DNA of 64,000 nt, from positions 7,598,001 through 7,662,000 of the forward strand of contig CM063292.1 in the NCBI GenBank assembly GCA_032173965.1, read 5' to 3'. The notes below the pieces were generated by a model. That model was not told where the DNA came from and searched no databases. It was given only the letters and a program-made list of their open reading frames with translations. Numbering within the stretch: the stretch's first letter is position 1; each line of letters begins with the position of its first letter. Positions 35,847-47,095 of the stretch are shown here, one piece after another. The position numbers and the translations under genes were made by a program. Origin of the DNA: Sitta carolinensis. Lineage: Eukaryota; Chordata; Aves; Passeriformes; Sittidae.

Positions 35847-35940
35847 GTGGGGTTGTTGGGTCTCTGTGCAGGGCCAGGAGCTGCACCAGGTGATCCTGAT
35901 GGGTTCCTTCCAACTCAGCATCCTCTGTGATTCTGTGGTC
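35847..35940 (+). mobile_element. CR1 LINE 3' end, right part of split copy
   Basis: Contains 'tgtgcagggccaggagctgc', 'aggtgatcctgatgggttcc' and 'ttccaactcag', then 'ctgtgattctgtgg', the CR1 terminus. Joined to 35015-35149 with the LTR and one GGACAG removed, it gives a continuous CR1 3' end, so the CR1 is older than the LTR. Confidence 0.8.
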
Positions 35941-36153
35941 CCTCTCCTCTCAGACATCTCTAATCCTTATCCCAGCCTTTCCAGGGAACCAAGGGCCCTT
36001 TGCCATGAAAATCTTTGCAGAATTCATCTGTAATAAATGCAAAGAAAATAACAAGAAAGGGCAGCTATGATCATCTGGTTTCTCCATAGAACAACAGTAC
36101 AAAGTGTTATTGCAAATTAGAATTGTGCCATAACGCTGGGGAGCAGTCCCTGT
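35941..36153. other. Short unique spacer
   Basis: Nothing recognised. Confidence 0.45.
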
Positions 36154-36215
36154 AGGTTAAGGGTTTAAGGTTAAGGGTTTAAGGTCAAGGGTTGCATTCC
36201 ATTTCCATTTCCATT
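36154..36215. repeat. Telomere-like tandem patch next to (ATTTCC)n
   Basis: Two exact 14-bp units AGGTTAAGGGTTTA (36154-36181) and a partial third with one change, followed by TTCCATTTCCATTTCCATT (36197-36215). Units resemble degenerate TTAGGG (TTAAGGG and GGGTTTA forms), but no true TTAGGG array is present. Confidence 0.7.
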
Positions 36216-39200
36216 AAATCTTTGTTTTGGGATAAGGCTGTCAGCATGGCTGTCAAAGCATGGCAGCTCTGACAGCATCCCTGTGCTGTTGGCACTGGGA
36301 ATTGGAGTGAAACCTTCCCTTCCTGTATTTATTTATTAACCTGATTCCCTGTAGGCCAAAAAGTAACTTTGAGAACAGCTGGATTTTAACTAAGTCATGC
36401 ACAAGAAAGACAATAATGATCTTTCACATGAGATCAGGGCCTACACCTGCCTATGTTAGATCATTTAATTGCCTTTTCCACCTGCGTTTTGGAATGAAAC
36501 TAATTAATGCTCTTTTCTTACATGGCTTCAGTCTGATATTAAGGAGCTCAACATTCCCATTGATGACTAAAATTAAATAATCAGTCTGTGAAAAAGATAT
36601 GATTAATTAATAAACTTTGAATAAAATAATTCCTTTTTGCTTTTAGAAAGCATTTTACAGTTGGATATTATGAGGGCAAAGGACACAATGGTACGTGTAA
36701 TAAAATTGTGTTGAATTCCACTTCCTCATTTATCTTTCCCCTCTCTTTTGTTCTCTTTGTAATAAATTCCTCAAAGATTATTTAATTTAATTAAAGTTAA
36801 GAAAAGTACCTAATTCAAGTAGGTAGGCTAGAGGTTCCTTCTCTTCCACTGTGAAATACCAGAGTGAAGCCAGCATCAGTTGCCACCTCTCCTTTTCAGA
36901 GAAAGCAGGATGGCTTCTCCCTGGCAGTTGCAAAATCTGCGTTTATATTTCTGTGTGAGTAGTGTTTCTGTGCTATACTTTAATCAAGTGCATGCATACC
37001 TACACACAGATTGCATGGATCAGCTGTATCATATAGAATCCTTATATTAATTGTAGATCCGTGGGGTTTGACCTGTGCTGTTAGCCTTGTTTTAAAACCC
37101 CAGCAAAAGAAATTGGCTTCTCTCTTTTAGGGGAAAAGTCTCTCATTTCCTCCCCGACCAGAAAGGGTCCCCTTGACTTTCCAATTGCTGCAATAGGCAG
37201 GGCTGCAGTGTGTACCAGTTCTGTCACTCAGTAACATTTAAGCCTGTCAGCTGAGTACCATGTACAAATGCTAAATGTGATGGATTTGTTTTCAAAACAT
37301 TCTTTTAAAATAAGGAAAAGGTGGAGTGTGCTCTACACTGAAGCTTCCCTGTGAATTTTAACTTGCTGTGGTGTAAATCTAAGAAGCTTTTGTGCCAAGA
37401 GTTGAAATAGAAACTGGTGTGCTCAGGAAAGGTTGTTTGCCTTTAATAGACAAAAAAAATATTATGATGATAGATAGAAAAATGTGAATTATGTTTGTGT
37501 TTAATGCATTTTCAAATTCAGCTTATGGCTTAGGAGTCACTACAGGACCTTTTCCCAGTTGATCCATACCCACATGACATCAGCAGGAACACTGTTTTTA
37601 TCAGACATATTTCTTAAAGTGTCTCCAACACTGGAAATAATTAAGTTTTTCTGATTTAGACTGTTACCTAAATCACATGATCACTTCAATCACAGTTTTA
37701 AGACTAGAAATCAGTGGTTAAGATGCAGAAAGACATTAGCAGATGAGAAGGATTGCAACACATTTGAATTTCTGCTTATAATGTGTTTGCAACTTCTGGA
37801 ACTGCTCTAATGTTCAGCGTGTATGCAATTACTTCTGACACTGAAGGGAGAAACTGCCCTTCATGAATTTTAATCCAATGGCCCTTTGGATTCTCCTCAG
37901 CAGCTTTTCACTGTCTTTTGTTGTTAAGGCAATGCAGACATATTTGAGAAGTGGTGTTCACAATACATCTTAAGAGAGTGCACTGCTTGAAAAGGTTACT
38001 AGAAAAGTTAATTTACATTTGGAAAGCTAAACAAAAAACAGTTAAAAAACCCCAACTTTTGCAAATGGTTCATGGCATGAAAATATCTCACTTTCGGGGG
38101 AAGACTTATCAATCCACCACTGATTAATTTAAATGATAATGCTACCAAAAATTAACAATAAGCCAAATTTCCAATGTTTGGTTCCCAAAGATGAATTCGT
38201 GGCTAGCTGAAAAGGTGTTGTGGGTGAGAAACTGTGGCTTAAATGCCTGCTGTAAAGCAAACAAGTTGTCTGCCGTGTGCTGCATCGGTGATATCACCAG
38301 CTGAATGGGGCAGTGCCTGAGCTTTGGGGTTTTACCTCACTGTTCAGAAGGAAGGTTCCTAAGAAGCCCTCTAATCACCTGGGAACATAAAGAGCTCCTA
38401 TGAGAAAAGCTATGATCAATACTATGATCAATATGTCTTGCAAAAAAAGATGTGTTTATCTAACCAAGACAATAAAAAATATGTTTATTTCAGAGTAGAG
38501 GGGAGAAAACTTTCAGATATGTTGTCTGAATTGTTCAGCAGTCCAGAGGACAGCTTTTATTTCTTGAGATAGATGTTTGTATATTGGTGCATCACAATGA
38601 AGCCCACAATGTAGGATGAAACGTTTGATATATATGAATTAAACTTTGATATATTTGTTAATGTAAAGGTGGTTGTGGGAAGTTTAGTGAGATGTTCCTT
38701 AGCTATTCCTCTGGAAATATTTCCTTGGGAGCTGGCACTGGATGTTTAACTTTCTGCAAAATACAGCACACAATTTACCTGGTGCACTTTGGAAGAGTTT
38801 CTGCTACACCTTTGTAGCCTCAATCTGTATTTCATCAGCTGTTCCTCCAAGAGAACACACTTTGAGGCTGACATATCCTATGTGACTGTGTTTAAAATGC
38901 TGTAAAACACCTGGCCACCACCAGCTTGACATTCTTGACAAAAACCTCATGTTTTTCATGCAAATTTGGAATCCTCAGAGTAAAACTCAAGGTAAAAAGA
39001 AAGAACATTGTGTTCATTAAAAATATTTTGGTCCATCTCCTAAAAGATTCCATGAAGATGCCTATTGGGTTTTTTTTCTCTAGACCTTTTTTTTTTTTTT
39101 GCTTTCCCAGCAGCCATCAGATGAGACTGGATCAGTAAAATTCAAAATTCTGAATAGATTGTTGTGACCACATAATGTCTGATTCATTGTGTGCCAACAC

Positions 39201-40268
39201 AACCTGAATATCATCAGGCATTGGGGGCCCAGTCTGATTCTTTCTGTGACAAAGATGAATTTCAAGTGCCATAAAGTTTATTAAACCAGACTGACAGAAG
39301 TTTAGCAGACGTAATCCTCTTTTTTTTTTTTTCCCCCAAGTTTTAACAAGCATGTTTTTCCTGCACAAATTCAGGAGCAAGCAGTTAACTCCCAGTGGTT
39401 TCAAAGCCATGGGAATTAAGCAGGTGCTTAAAGTTAATGAGGTACTTAATTGCTTTGTAGAACCAAGATGGACTGTTGCATTGCAGGTACAAAGAGAAAT
39501 TGCCCCTGATTTCCTTTCTGAGCAAGGAGATTTTTAAGGATCAAGATCTCAGTTGCTGGCCATCTTTTCCCCATTTATGCATAATTTGATGGTTGAAAAT
39601 TGTAATGTTCTGTTGCAATCTGGGTGGGTTCAGTTGCAGCATCATTAAAACCATTCAGGCTTGATACAAAGATTGGATAAATTTTCTAAATAGCATGTCT
39701 GAAACCACAGAGAGCTGAGTAATGCCTGAGCAATGCTACCACTGTTTTAGCAAAATACAGCCATTGCCAAGTCACACAGACCAGAAAGTCTGCAGCAGTG
39801 AGGTGAATGGATCACAAGAACACACTTTCATCCTGACAGATGGGGCATATTGTCCTGGGGGAATGGACTGGGGAGAAGGAAAAACACTGATGGCTTGAAA
39901 TATGAGTATATTTTTGCTGTAAGGAGGCATTTTTCTCACAGGAGATAACTTTGCCTATGGAAATGTTAGTTTTAGTTCTCAATTGCCCTGGTGAAAATCT
40001 GGTCTAGTTCTCAGCACATCGAGTCACACTCTGGCTGGCCATGGCTGTTCCAGGTGAGACAGGATTCAAAGAACCTTACCAGCATTTTCTTTTAGATCAG
40101 ATACAAAGCAGGGAGTATTTTATTTCTGTTAAAAAACAGAGTGGCTGTAGCTGTGGTTTGTCACTGTACAGCAGCATCTCACTGAGAGGTAGTACAGAAA
40201 TTCCCCTTGGATCATTCATATTGCATTTGTGCTCTAAATTTAACCCTAGTGGAAAACATTTACTCTTC
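36216..40268. other. Gene-free AT-rich DNA, 4 kb
   Basis: The longest repeat-poor stretch in the window, with almost no open frames of note between 36.2 and 38.9 kb. It contains a small tandem 'ctatgatcaata' duplication near 38409-38432 and T runs near 39087-39100 and 39319-39331. Scattered homeobox-like TTAATTAA or TAATTA motifs near 36502 and 36604 are expected in AT-rich DNA. Confidence 0.5.
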
Positions 40269-40843
40269 TGTGCTGGGTTGGGCTGGGATGAAGTTAATTT
40301 TGCTCCTGGTGGCTGTTAGAGAGCTGTGATTTGGGTTTGGGATCTGAATGTTGGTGGCACAGGGAGGTGTTGGCTGGGCAGGGCTTGCAGAGAGCCAAGG
40401 AGTTCCAGCTCCTCATCCACCAGCGAGGGATCTGGGGAGACATGAGGAGTCATGAGGGGAGACAGCGAGGACAGGTGACCCCAGCTGACCCAGGGGACAC
40501 CCCAGGCCATGGGACAGCATTCTCAGTGTATAAAATGGGGTGGAAAATGAAGGAAGGGGGTGATGCTTGGAGTGACAGTGTCTGTGCTGCTGAGGAACGT
40601 TCCATGGGATGTGACCCTGCTCTCCTGGGGATGGCTGAACACCTGCCTGCCCCTGGGAAGCAGGGAATGAATTCCTTGCTTTGCTGTGCTTGTGTGCACA
40701 GCTTTTGCTTTGCTATTAAACTGTCTTCATCTCAACCCACGAGTTTTCTCACTTTGACACTCCTGCCTCTCTCCCACATCCCAGCGTGGGGGAAGTGAGT
40801 GTGGCACCGGGGACTCGGGTGCTGGGGAGGTTAAAGCAGGACA
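40269..40843 (+). mobile_element. Solo LTR, ERVL-type avian family
   Basis: Opens TGTGCTGG...GGGATGAAGTTAATTTT and closes 'ggttaaagcaggaca', matching the start and end I recognise for a widespread avian ERVL-type LTR. The promoter and poly(A) layout is intact: TATAAAA at 40529-40535 and ATTAAA at 40715-40720, followed by the conserved 'ctcaacccacgagtttt' block. It lies sense on plus. No matching target duplication was found at the ends, so the termini may have eroded. The 155-codon frame at 40331-40798 is non-coding. Confidence 0.75.
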
Positions 40844-41521
40844 GTCAAACCACAAATGCTCTTTAATTAACATGGCCAACAACTGTTACATTTCCTCATC
40901 TTAAAAGCAGTGCAACATTTTACTCTTGGATGCTGTTTCTTGTGGCAACAAAGCACCCGCTTCAAGAGGAAAGGAATTTTTTACTTTTGTGTCTCAGAGT
41001 AACTTTAAACCGTTTATGGTATTTCTGTTTAGAATAATTCCAGAGGTGTGTCTATTTATCTTCTGCATTAAAATTCAAGAAAAAGGTTTAGCTTTTGGCT
41101 TGCCTTGGGGGCTAAGCTGTGCAGCAGACATGCTTCTCTGAGATAATTTGTTTTCTAATTGCCATTCGTTTGCTGAAATACAATTAAAGTTATTGCTCTA
41201 ATATTAACATCAACATCTTGATTGCCTTATCAGAATATGAATATGTATTTTTCTTACTCTTCTTGGAGACATCTTTCACTAACTTTCTCTGAACACGTAG
41301 CTCTTAATTAAAGAGAATTTTTAATTCAGATGTAACAGTACTTTTCCAACTATGTTGCTGGCTGGTTGGAGGGTCAGACCTTAAATTGGAGTCCAGACTT
41401 TCACCAGGTATCATCATAACACTGGCCTCGTGTTCCCTGGAACATCTGAGCCTTTGCATCAGCCCAAACAAATGATCCCACCTTTGTGCAAGTGCCAGAA
41501 TTTAGTTTGGAAGCAGGCAAA
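40844..41521. other. Gene-free DNA
   Basis: Unique AT-rich sequence. A 71-codon frame is unrecognised. Confidence 0.45.
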
Positions 41522-41690
41522 TGTAAGGCAAACAGAGATTTTATTAAAAGTGGAGCATGGTGAGGAGAGCCCTGAGCAGCCAGGGTGTCTGCAGGGATCA
41601 GGGGCACTCGGGCCACAGCAGGAGGTGGAGAATTCTCAGCTCACTGAGCAGTAACAAGGGAGTGTCCCTGAGCAGCAACCCTGCCCGTGC
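41522..41690 (-). mobile_element. Possible LTR R-U5 fragment, inverted
   Basis: Read on minus, the block ends in an AATAAAATCTCTGTTTGC-like stretch and then CCTTACA, the layout of an LTR poly(A) signal and 3' terminus. The GC-rich part upstream resembles transcribed LTR sequence. The other end and any target duplication could not be placed. It could instead be unrelated unique DNA. Confidence 0.3.
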
Positions 41691-41783
41691 TTCTGCTCTA
41701 CAGAACCACTCATGCACGGAATTACCAAAAGAGAATGAGCACAGCCTTATTGTTAAAATGGCCTTTATACAATTCTTTACTTT

Positions 41784-41833
41784 CTTTGTTTTTGTTTTTG
41801 TTTTGTTTTGGGTTTTTTTTTTTTTTTTTTTTT
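41784..41833. repeat. T-rich tract with T22 run
   Basis: (GTTTTT)n passes into about 22 T residues. Low complexity, with no retroposon body recognised. Confidence 0.85.
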
Positions 41834-44672
41834 AACACTTCTTTACAAAGACATTTAATGAGCAGGATTCTTTCAATCAGTAAAAGCAAGAAAATGTTCC
41901 AAAATAGTTACATAAATGAACAGGCCACTTGGGATGACAAAAACCAGAGATATAGTGAAGAAGCAGTCCCATTTGGTGATGAAATTGTTCTTTTTCACTC
42001 TAAGAGATCCTTTTAAAATTCTTTTTTTCTCATTTAGTAATTTTCCTTTTATGATAGCATATCTATTTCCCATACCTCATTAGCTTCTGAGCACATATGA
42101 ATATCCCACTGAGTTACATTGAAAATTATTTTTTTGAATATGATAGAAATGCAAAATTGAATCCTAATTTTAAAAAAATATAATAATGAAATTGACATTT
42201 ATGCTCTAGCGAGTTGTTCTTGAAAATGAATTAAGTGTATAATAATCATAAAAAAATTAATTTTTAATTTGTATCGTGTGAGGGTTAATTGATCCATATT
42301 ATAGAACTCGGTGTTTCAAAGCTGAAATGTGATCTTTGGTGGCCTTCCAGCAGACCTCATGTGGCAGGGATCAGGTGGGTTTGCTTTCTCTGGGAAAATG
42401 CTGCTGAAATTTGTTACACTAATGGTGTCTGACAAGAAGGGTGACCAGGTGAGCAGAACCAGGTATTTGGTTTTCCCCAGATCCAAATTTCCTTTTTTGA
42501 TTTCAAATTCACATGTAGGTTTGAATTCCTTTTAACTCTGGTCTTTATACCTTAATGAGCCATTAATTCAGTTCAGACCAGAGTCACTCTACAGATTAGG
42601 GTGTCCAGAAATTAGGACTCTGTTAAATACACTAACATATGTTTATGTGGGGATTTGTTCCCTGAATAAGAAATCATCAGAATCAAAACACGTTCAATAG
42701 CTGGATCAATGATTTGGTTTTTTGGTGAAGTGTGGCTTCAAGTAACAAAGAAGAATTAACCAACAAATAAAACCCATCATGTTTAAAAGATGTGCTGCCA
42801 CATTAATAGTGTGATATGGATTTGGAATTCCAAGCTCAAAATGTTGAGATTTAATATTAATAATATGAGCCTATCATAGCAGGCTTCAGCTGAGATCTTA
42901 TTAAAACAAGTCCATTTAGCAGTAGTTGTTTTCTTGGGAAAAAACCCAATACCATGCTGATAGTCCTTGGAGAGATTTTTCAATTAAAAAGACACCCAAA
43001 CTGCTAGAAGTAGTCTGCTGTGATGAAACTCTCAGGATCACTACATTTGCTTGTACGTGCAGATATTGTGGATGTTTTTTATGAGTCCCACTATGATAAA
43101 ACACATAACACTTGTTTAGAAGTGTACAAAGAAGTAACTACAAGCCTTGTAGAGCATACAAGCTCTTTCATGTCTCAAGGAACTCTCAGTGTTTCCTGCT
43201 ATGCTGTCTCATGTTTGGAATTGCCTAAAGTGCCTTTTTAGTGCATAGATGCTGCATAAAAATCAGCTTGCCTCATTGATTTCAATGAGCAGTTCCAAGG
43301 TCAAATGTTATTCAGCTGTAAAATTATCTATTAAATTTTTTTACTGAGGGAAAGCATCTGAGTATTGAAGGACAAGATAATAGTCCATTTACTGAATACA
43401 AAGGAATGCCTTTTGTTTGTTCAGCACATCCTTTCAATAGGGATATGCCTTGCTTCTCAACTTCTATTTATAGCATTACAAACCTTAGGGTGAGCACCAG
43501 TTGTGAACAACACATTGTTAGAAACACGGGGCTGTGGAAATGGAGTTCTTGATATATCACAAGTGTATGCAGAATAATTAGAACTAGGAAATGGGAGGTT
43601 TCAGGAAAGCTTAAAAACTCCTGAAAATTGCTGAAAACGACAAATAAAATCAACCAACCAAAAAAAGGACCATTAAAACTAATGTGTGGCCAGGAGATAA
43701 TGTTGTAAGTTGTTTTTTAGAGCATTGTCAACGCATGTGGGGGAGACAGAGTGAACTAAACTCCTTTGATTCCACACAGAGACAACTGACATTTTCCAAC
43801 AGATCCTCTTTTTCAGGAGTATGTCTGAGCTGTTGCACTTTTATTTTTGAAAGTATTTTGCTTCAGAGAATAAAGTGTATAATTTTTTTTTTCAAATCCC
43901 TGGGAAAATTCAGGCAGTCTTACAAGAAAATCTGTGATCCTCCATGTCCATGAATTGAGGCAGTAAAATTTTTGGCAGAGCACACTCCCTCTTGAAGCCA
44001 AGCACTAATAGTCTGTGTGCATGTAATGTTAGCAGGTAAGAAAGGAGTAAGTCCTTCTCCTGCTTCCTAGCTAGAGACTGTGCAGTTCAGAGAGAGACTG
44101 AGAGAGCAAAACCCCACTAGGCAGAGCAGCAGGGGGGAGAGGAAGCTCCTCAAAGTCTGAAAGGTATTTGCCTGTAATGTACTACCCACTTCTTCCCAAG
44201 TTAGGAATGAGATCTGGCTTTCAACAGCAAAACCTCTTTGGTTTGCTGTGCTCTTGCTTTCCCTCACTGAGGGATGCTTGGCTTGCTCAGTCTCTCTCAG
44301 TAAATCCCAGTCTTCATCAGAAGGTTATGGTTATTGAGGTTATGACTTTGAGGAATACTGCTAAACTGGAGGTGTGCCTGCTACTGTGACGCAGATAGAA
44401 ACACACAGCAACACACACAGCAGGGGTTCAGGCAGAGAAGAAGAAAGGAAGTCTCAAATTTATTGTTGACCTCGTATCTATAAGTTTCTGGACAGTGATC
44501 AGAGATTGGACAGAGCAGTTCCCACCTCTCCATCTCCACTGGCACTTGAGCAGTCCATCAGGTGAGATCTTTTACAAAGGAATGCAAACATGATTCTTGT
44601 TTATCTTACAATTCATGAGAACTGACTCCACTATACTAAAACAAATCAGAAGGCTGATTTTCAGGGACAACA
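41834..44672. other. Gene-free AT-rich DNA
   Basis: No recognised repeat or gene. Frames of up to 109 codons at the left edge run through the T tract. A short AC-rich patch lies near 44400-44425. Confidence 0.5.
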
Positions 44673-45130
44673 TGTGCCAGCTGTGCAGTTGGTCTTGCCA
44701 GGCTCCAGCATTGTCTGCCTGAGCCAGGCTGGACCTAAATCCCTTCAGCCTGCCCCGTGTACAGAGCCATGGTCAACATCTGACAGTGGAACTGAACTGC
44801 CCAGATTCATCTGCTCACAGCAACCTTCCTGGGCAAAACTGCCCTGCAGTCTGGTTTTTCAGTTTCTGACTTTCTAAAGCTCATTTTTCCTGATGTTTTG
44901 GGTTTCTGAAACTATGTTCACAGCCTATACATAAACGTCAGGATGGTTTCTGTAATGAAACTCATGTTTGGAATTCTTTCTGTGAGACAGACTTTCTTTG
45001 ATGTCTCTCTGGTTTGGCCAACGTGGGTGAAGAGTTCTGTCACTGGTTTACCAATCACAGTGGTCTGTGGCAAAATCTATAAAAAGGAAGCCATTGTTTG
45101 AAATAAACAGAGTCAGACTTATTCACCACA
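44673..45130 (+). mobile_element. Solo LTR with imperfect target duplication
   Basis: Begins TGTGCCAGCTGTG and ends TTCACCACA (TGT...ACA). Flanks ACAACA (44667-44672) and GCAACA (45131-45136) agree at 5 of 6 positions, consistent with a decayed 6-bp target duplication. TATAAAAA lies at 45078-45085 and AATAAA at 45102-45107. The 3' 270 bp align with 12450-12730. No internal retroviral sequence is present. Confidence 0.7.
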
Positions 45131-45136
45131 GCAACA

Positions 45137-46992
45137 CTCCCCAGCTTACTTCTAATAGGAACCTCCCTTTCCATTACTTATTTCCCTTAGCTATCCAGCT
45201 AGATTGGCCTCAGAATTTCCATAGCAGCTGCTGATGCTCTGTGCACACAGAGTCATCCCCATCTTTGAGATAAGGCACTGAGATCCCCATTTTCATGTGA
45301 GCAATTACTCGCTCACCTGGTGACTGTAAAAATGCTTCCAAACAAATCGTAACATATTCCCTGCTATTGCACCACTAATTCCCACAGGACCTCACAGATA
45401 ACACAGATGTAGCAGGGTAACTGGCATTCTTTTATAATGTAGTAAAATAAATTGTGTTTTTATAGGATGGCCTTAATGTACAGTAACACAAAATTCTTCA
45501 GAGAGGCATCAACAGTAAACTGGAGTTAAAAGAAAAATTTTACAGAGGAGTTGCTGAAATTGTTGAGTTTTCAGGGGATGATGAGGTGTGTGACTGAACT
45601 ACCAATATGAGTTAAGACAAGTGAAAGAGTAACTGAAAATTATGAAACATCTTAGCTAAACTGAGTGATTTTCATGCCCTTATTTCTGTGATTAAGATTT
45701 TATCCATTAGCATACAATTTGTCAGCCTAGGCAGACCTAATACAAGAATAGTTACAGCTCTGTATGCTCAGTAAGATGTGGAGAATGGATTATATAATTT
45801 ATCTAGCTCTTTCTTGACAACAGTTTAACATTTATTACAGTGGTCTGCACCACAATATTTCTGTCTTGACATTAAAGTTATGACTTCCGTAATTTTATCA
45901 TAATTGTTCTTAACTCTTTCTCTGAGAAGAAATCAGCAGTACCCAATCAGAGCAGAGGTGAGGTAGGGAGAGAGAACTTTTATCAGCTTGTCTGATTGTT
46001 AGCAAAAATATTCTTTTTCTTTTTTTCTGTGACTTTCCCACGTTCATATCCTTTGAGCAGCACAGCAACATCCACTGCAGTGAGCAGTGTCACCTCAGCC
46101 AGAGGAAGACATCCTCCAGCAGTCTGAGTGCTGGAAAGCCACCAGGATATTAGCTCAGACTCCTAACCCAGAAGAATGCCAAACTATAATTTTACTAAGG
46201 GAATATTTCTTAGGCTTCAGTGGAAGAGGAACTGAAAGTTTGAAAACAACATCCAAGTGGAAACTTGGAAATTCTATTCTTGATTAGTTACGTAATGTTC
46301 TTACCTGCTTCTAACAGTGCCTCTTTGGAAACACTAGAGCTCTGGAGCTCCCCATCAATCTACAAGGTATTTCTATTCATCATTAATTCCATTGTCAGAG
46401 CTGTCCCAGCTCAAGGAGCAGGTGCATACAACTATGAGGAGCATACAAGAATTTTCCACATTGGGTAATGCCCAGTTCGAAATGCACTTCTGGGAGAAAG
46501 AATGTTTCTTTCTTTTTTACTCTTGTTTCTTCAGAGGTCTTCTGGTTTTTGGCTGGTTATTTTATGAAAACTTTTCAAGTAGTTGAGGTCTTTAGATGAA
46601 GAGCTGTCCTTCATAACTTTCAGTTAATAACTTTACTATTATCATTTGAAGAAAGAATTGTTTTTACAGTTAAATCAATATGCCAGGAAGATCAGAACAT
46701 AGTGAGGAACCTAATGGCTGCAAAGATTTGGAAGTGGTTTTAATGAACACTCAGCAGGCAAGAAAATGCTCTTTTATGTTCACTCCAAACAAAAATATAC
46801 AAGCTGAAGAGGAAGAAACAGGCTGTGGCCAACCTTATTATATGAGAAGTGGCTGTGAAATTATTTCTTTCATCTAAACTAAATAAGGCCAATTATTGGC
46901 TCTTCATATGAAACACAAGGGAAGTTTTCAGAGGGCTTATGAAGCAAAAACATAGTTTGATGGAGAATTACAGAGTCAGCTTACAATTAAAT
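45137..46992. other. Gene-free DNA
   Basis: AT-rich unique sequence. Short frames (60-67 codons) at 46087-46877 are unrecognised and overlap each other. No repeats. Confidence 0.5.
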
Positions 46993-47095
46993 CATAGAAT
47001 ATTCCAAGTTGGAGGGGACCCACAAGTATCATCCAAGTCCAGCTCCTGTCCCTGCACAGGACACCCCAAGAATCCTACCATGTGCTTTGTCATGC
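46993..47095 (-). mobile_element. CR1 LINE 3' end, inverted and short
   Basis: 'aatcatagaatattccaagt' and then 'tggaggggacccacaag', 'atcatccaagtccagctcct' and 'gacaccccaagaatcctacc' are the reverse complement of a CR1 3' end. Only about 100 bp are kept. Confidence 0.9.

Noticed and set aside
36154..36193. True interstitial telomere array
   Set aside because: Units are 14 bp (AGGTTAAGGGTTTA), not TTAGGG, and there are fewer than three copies.
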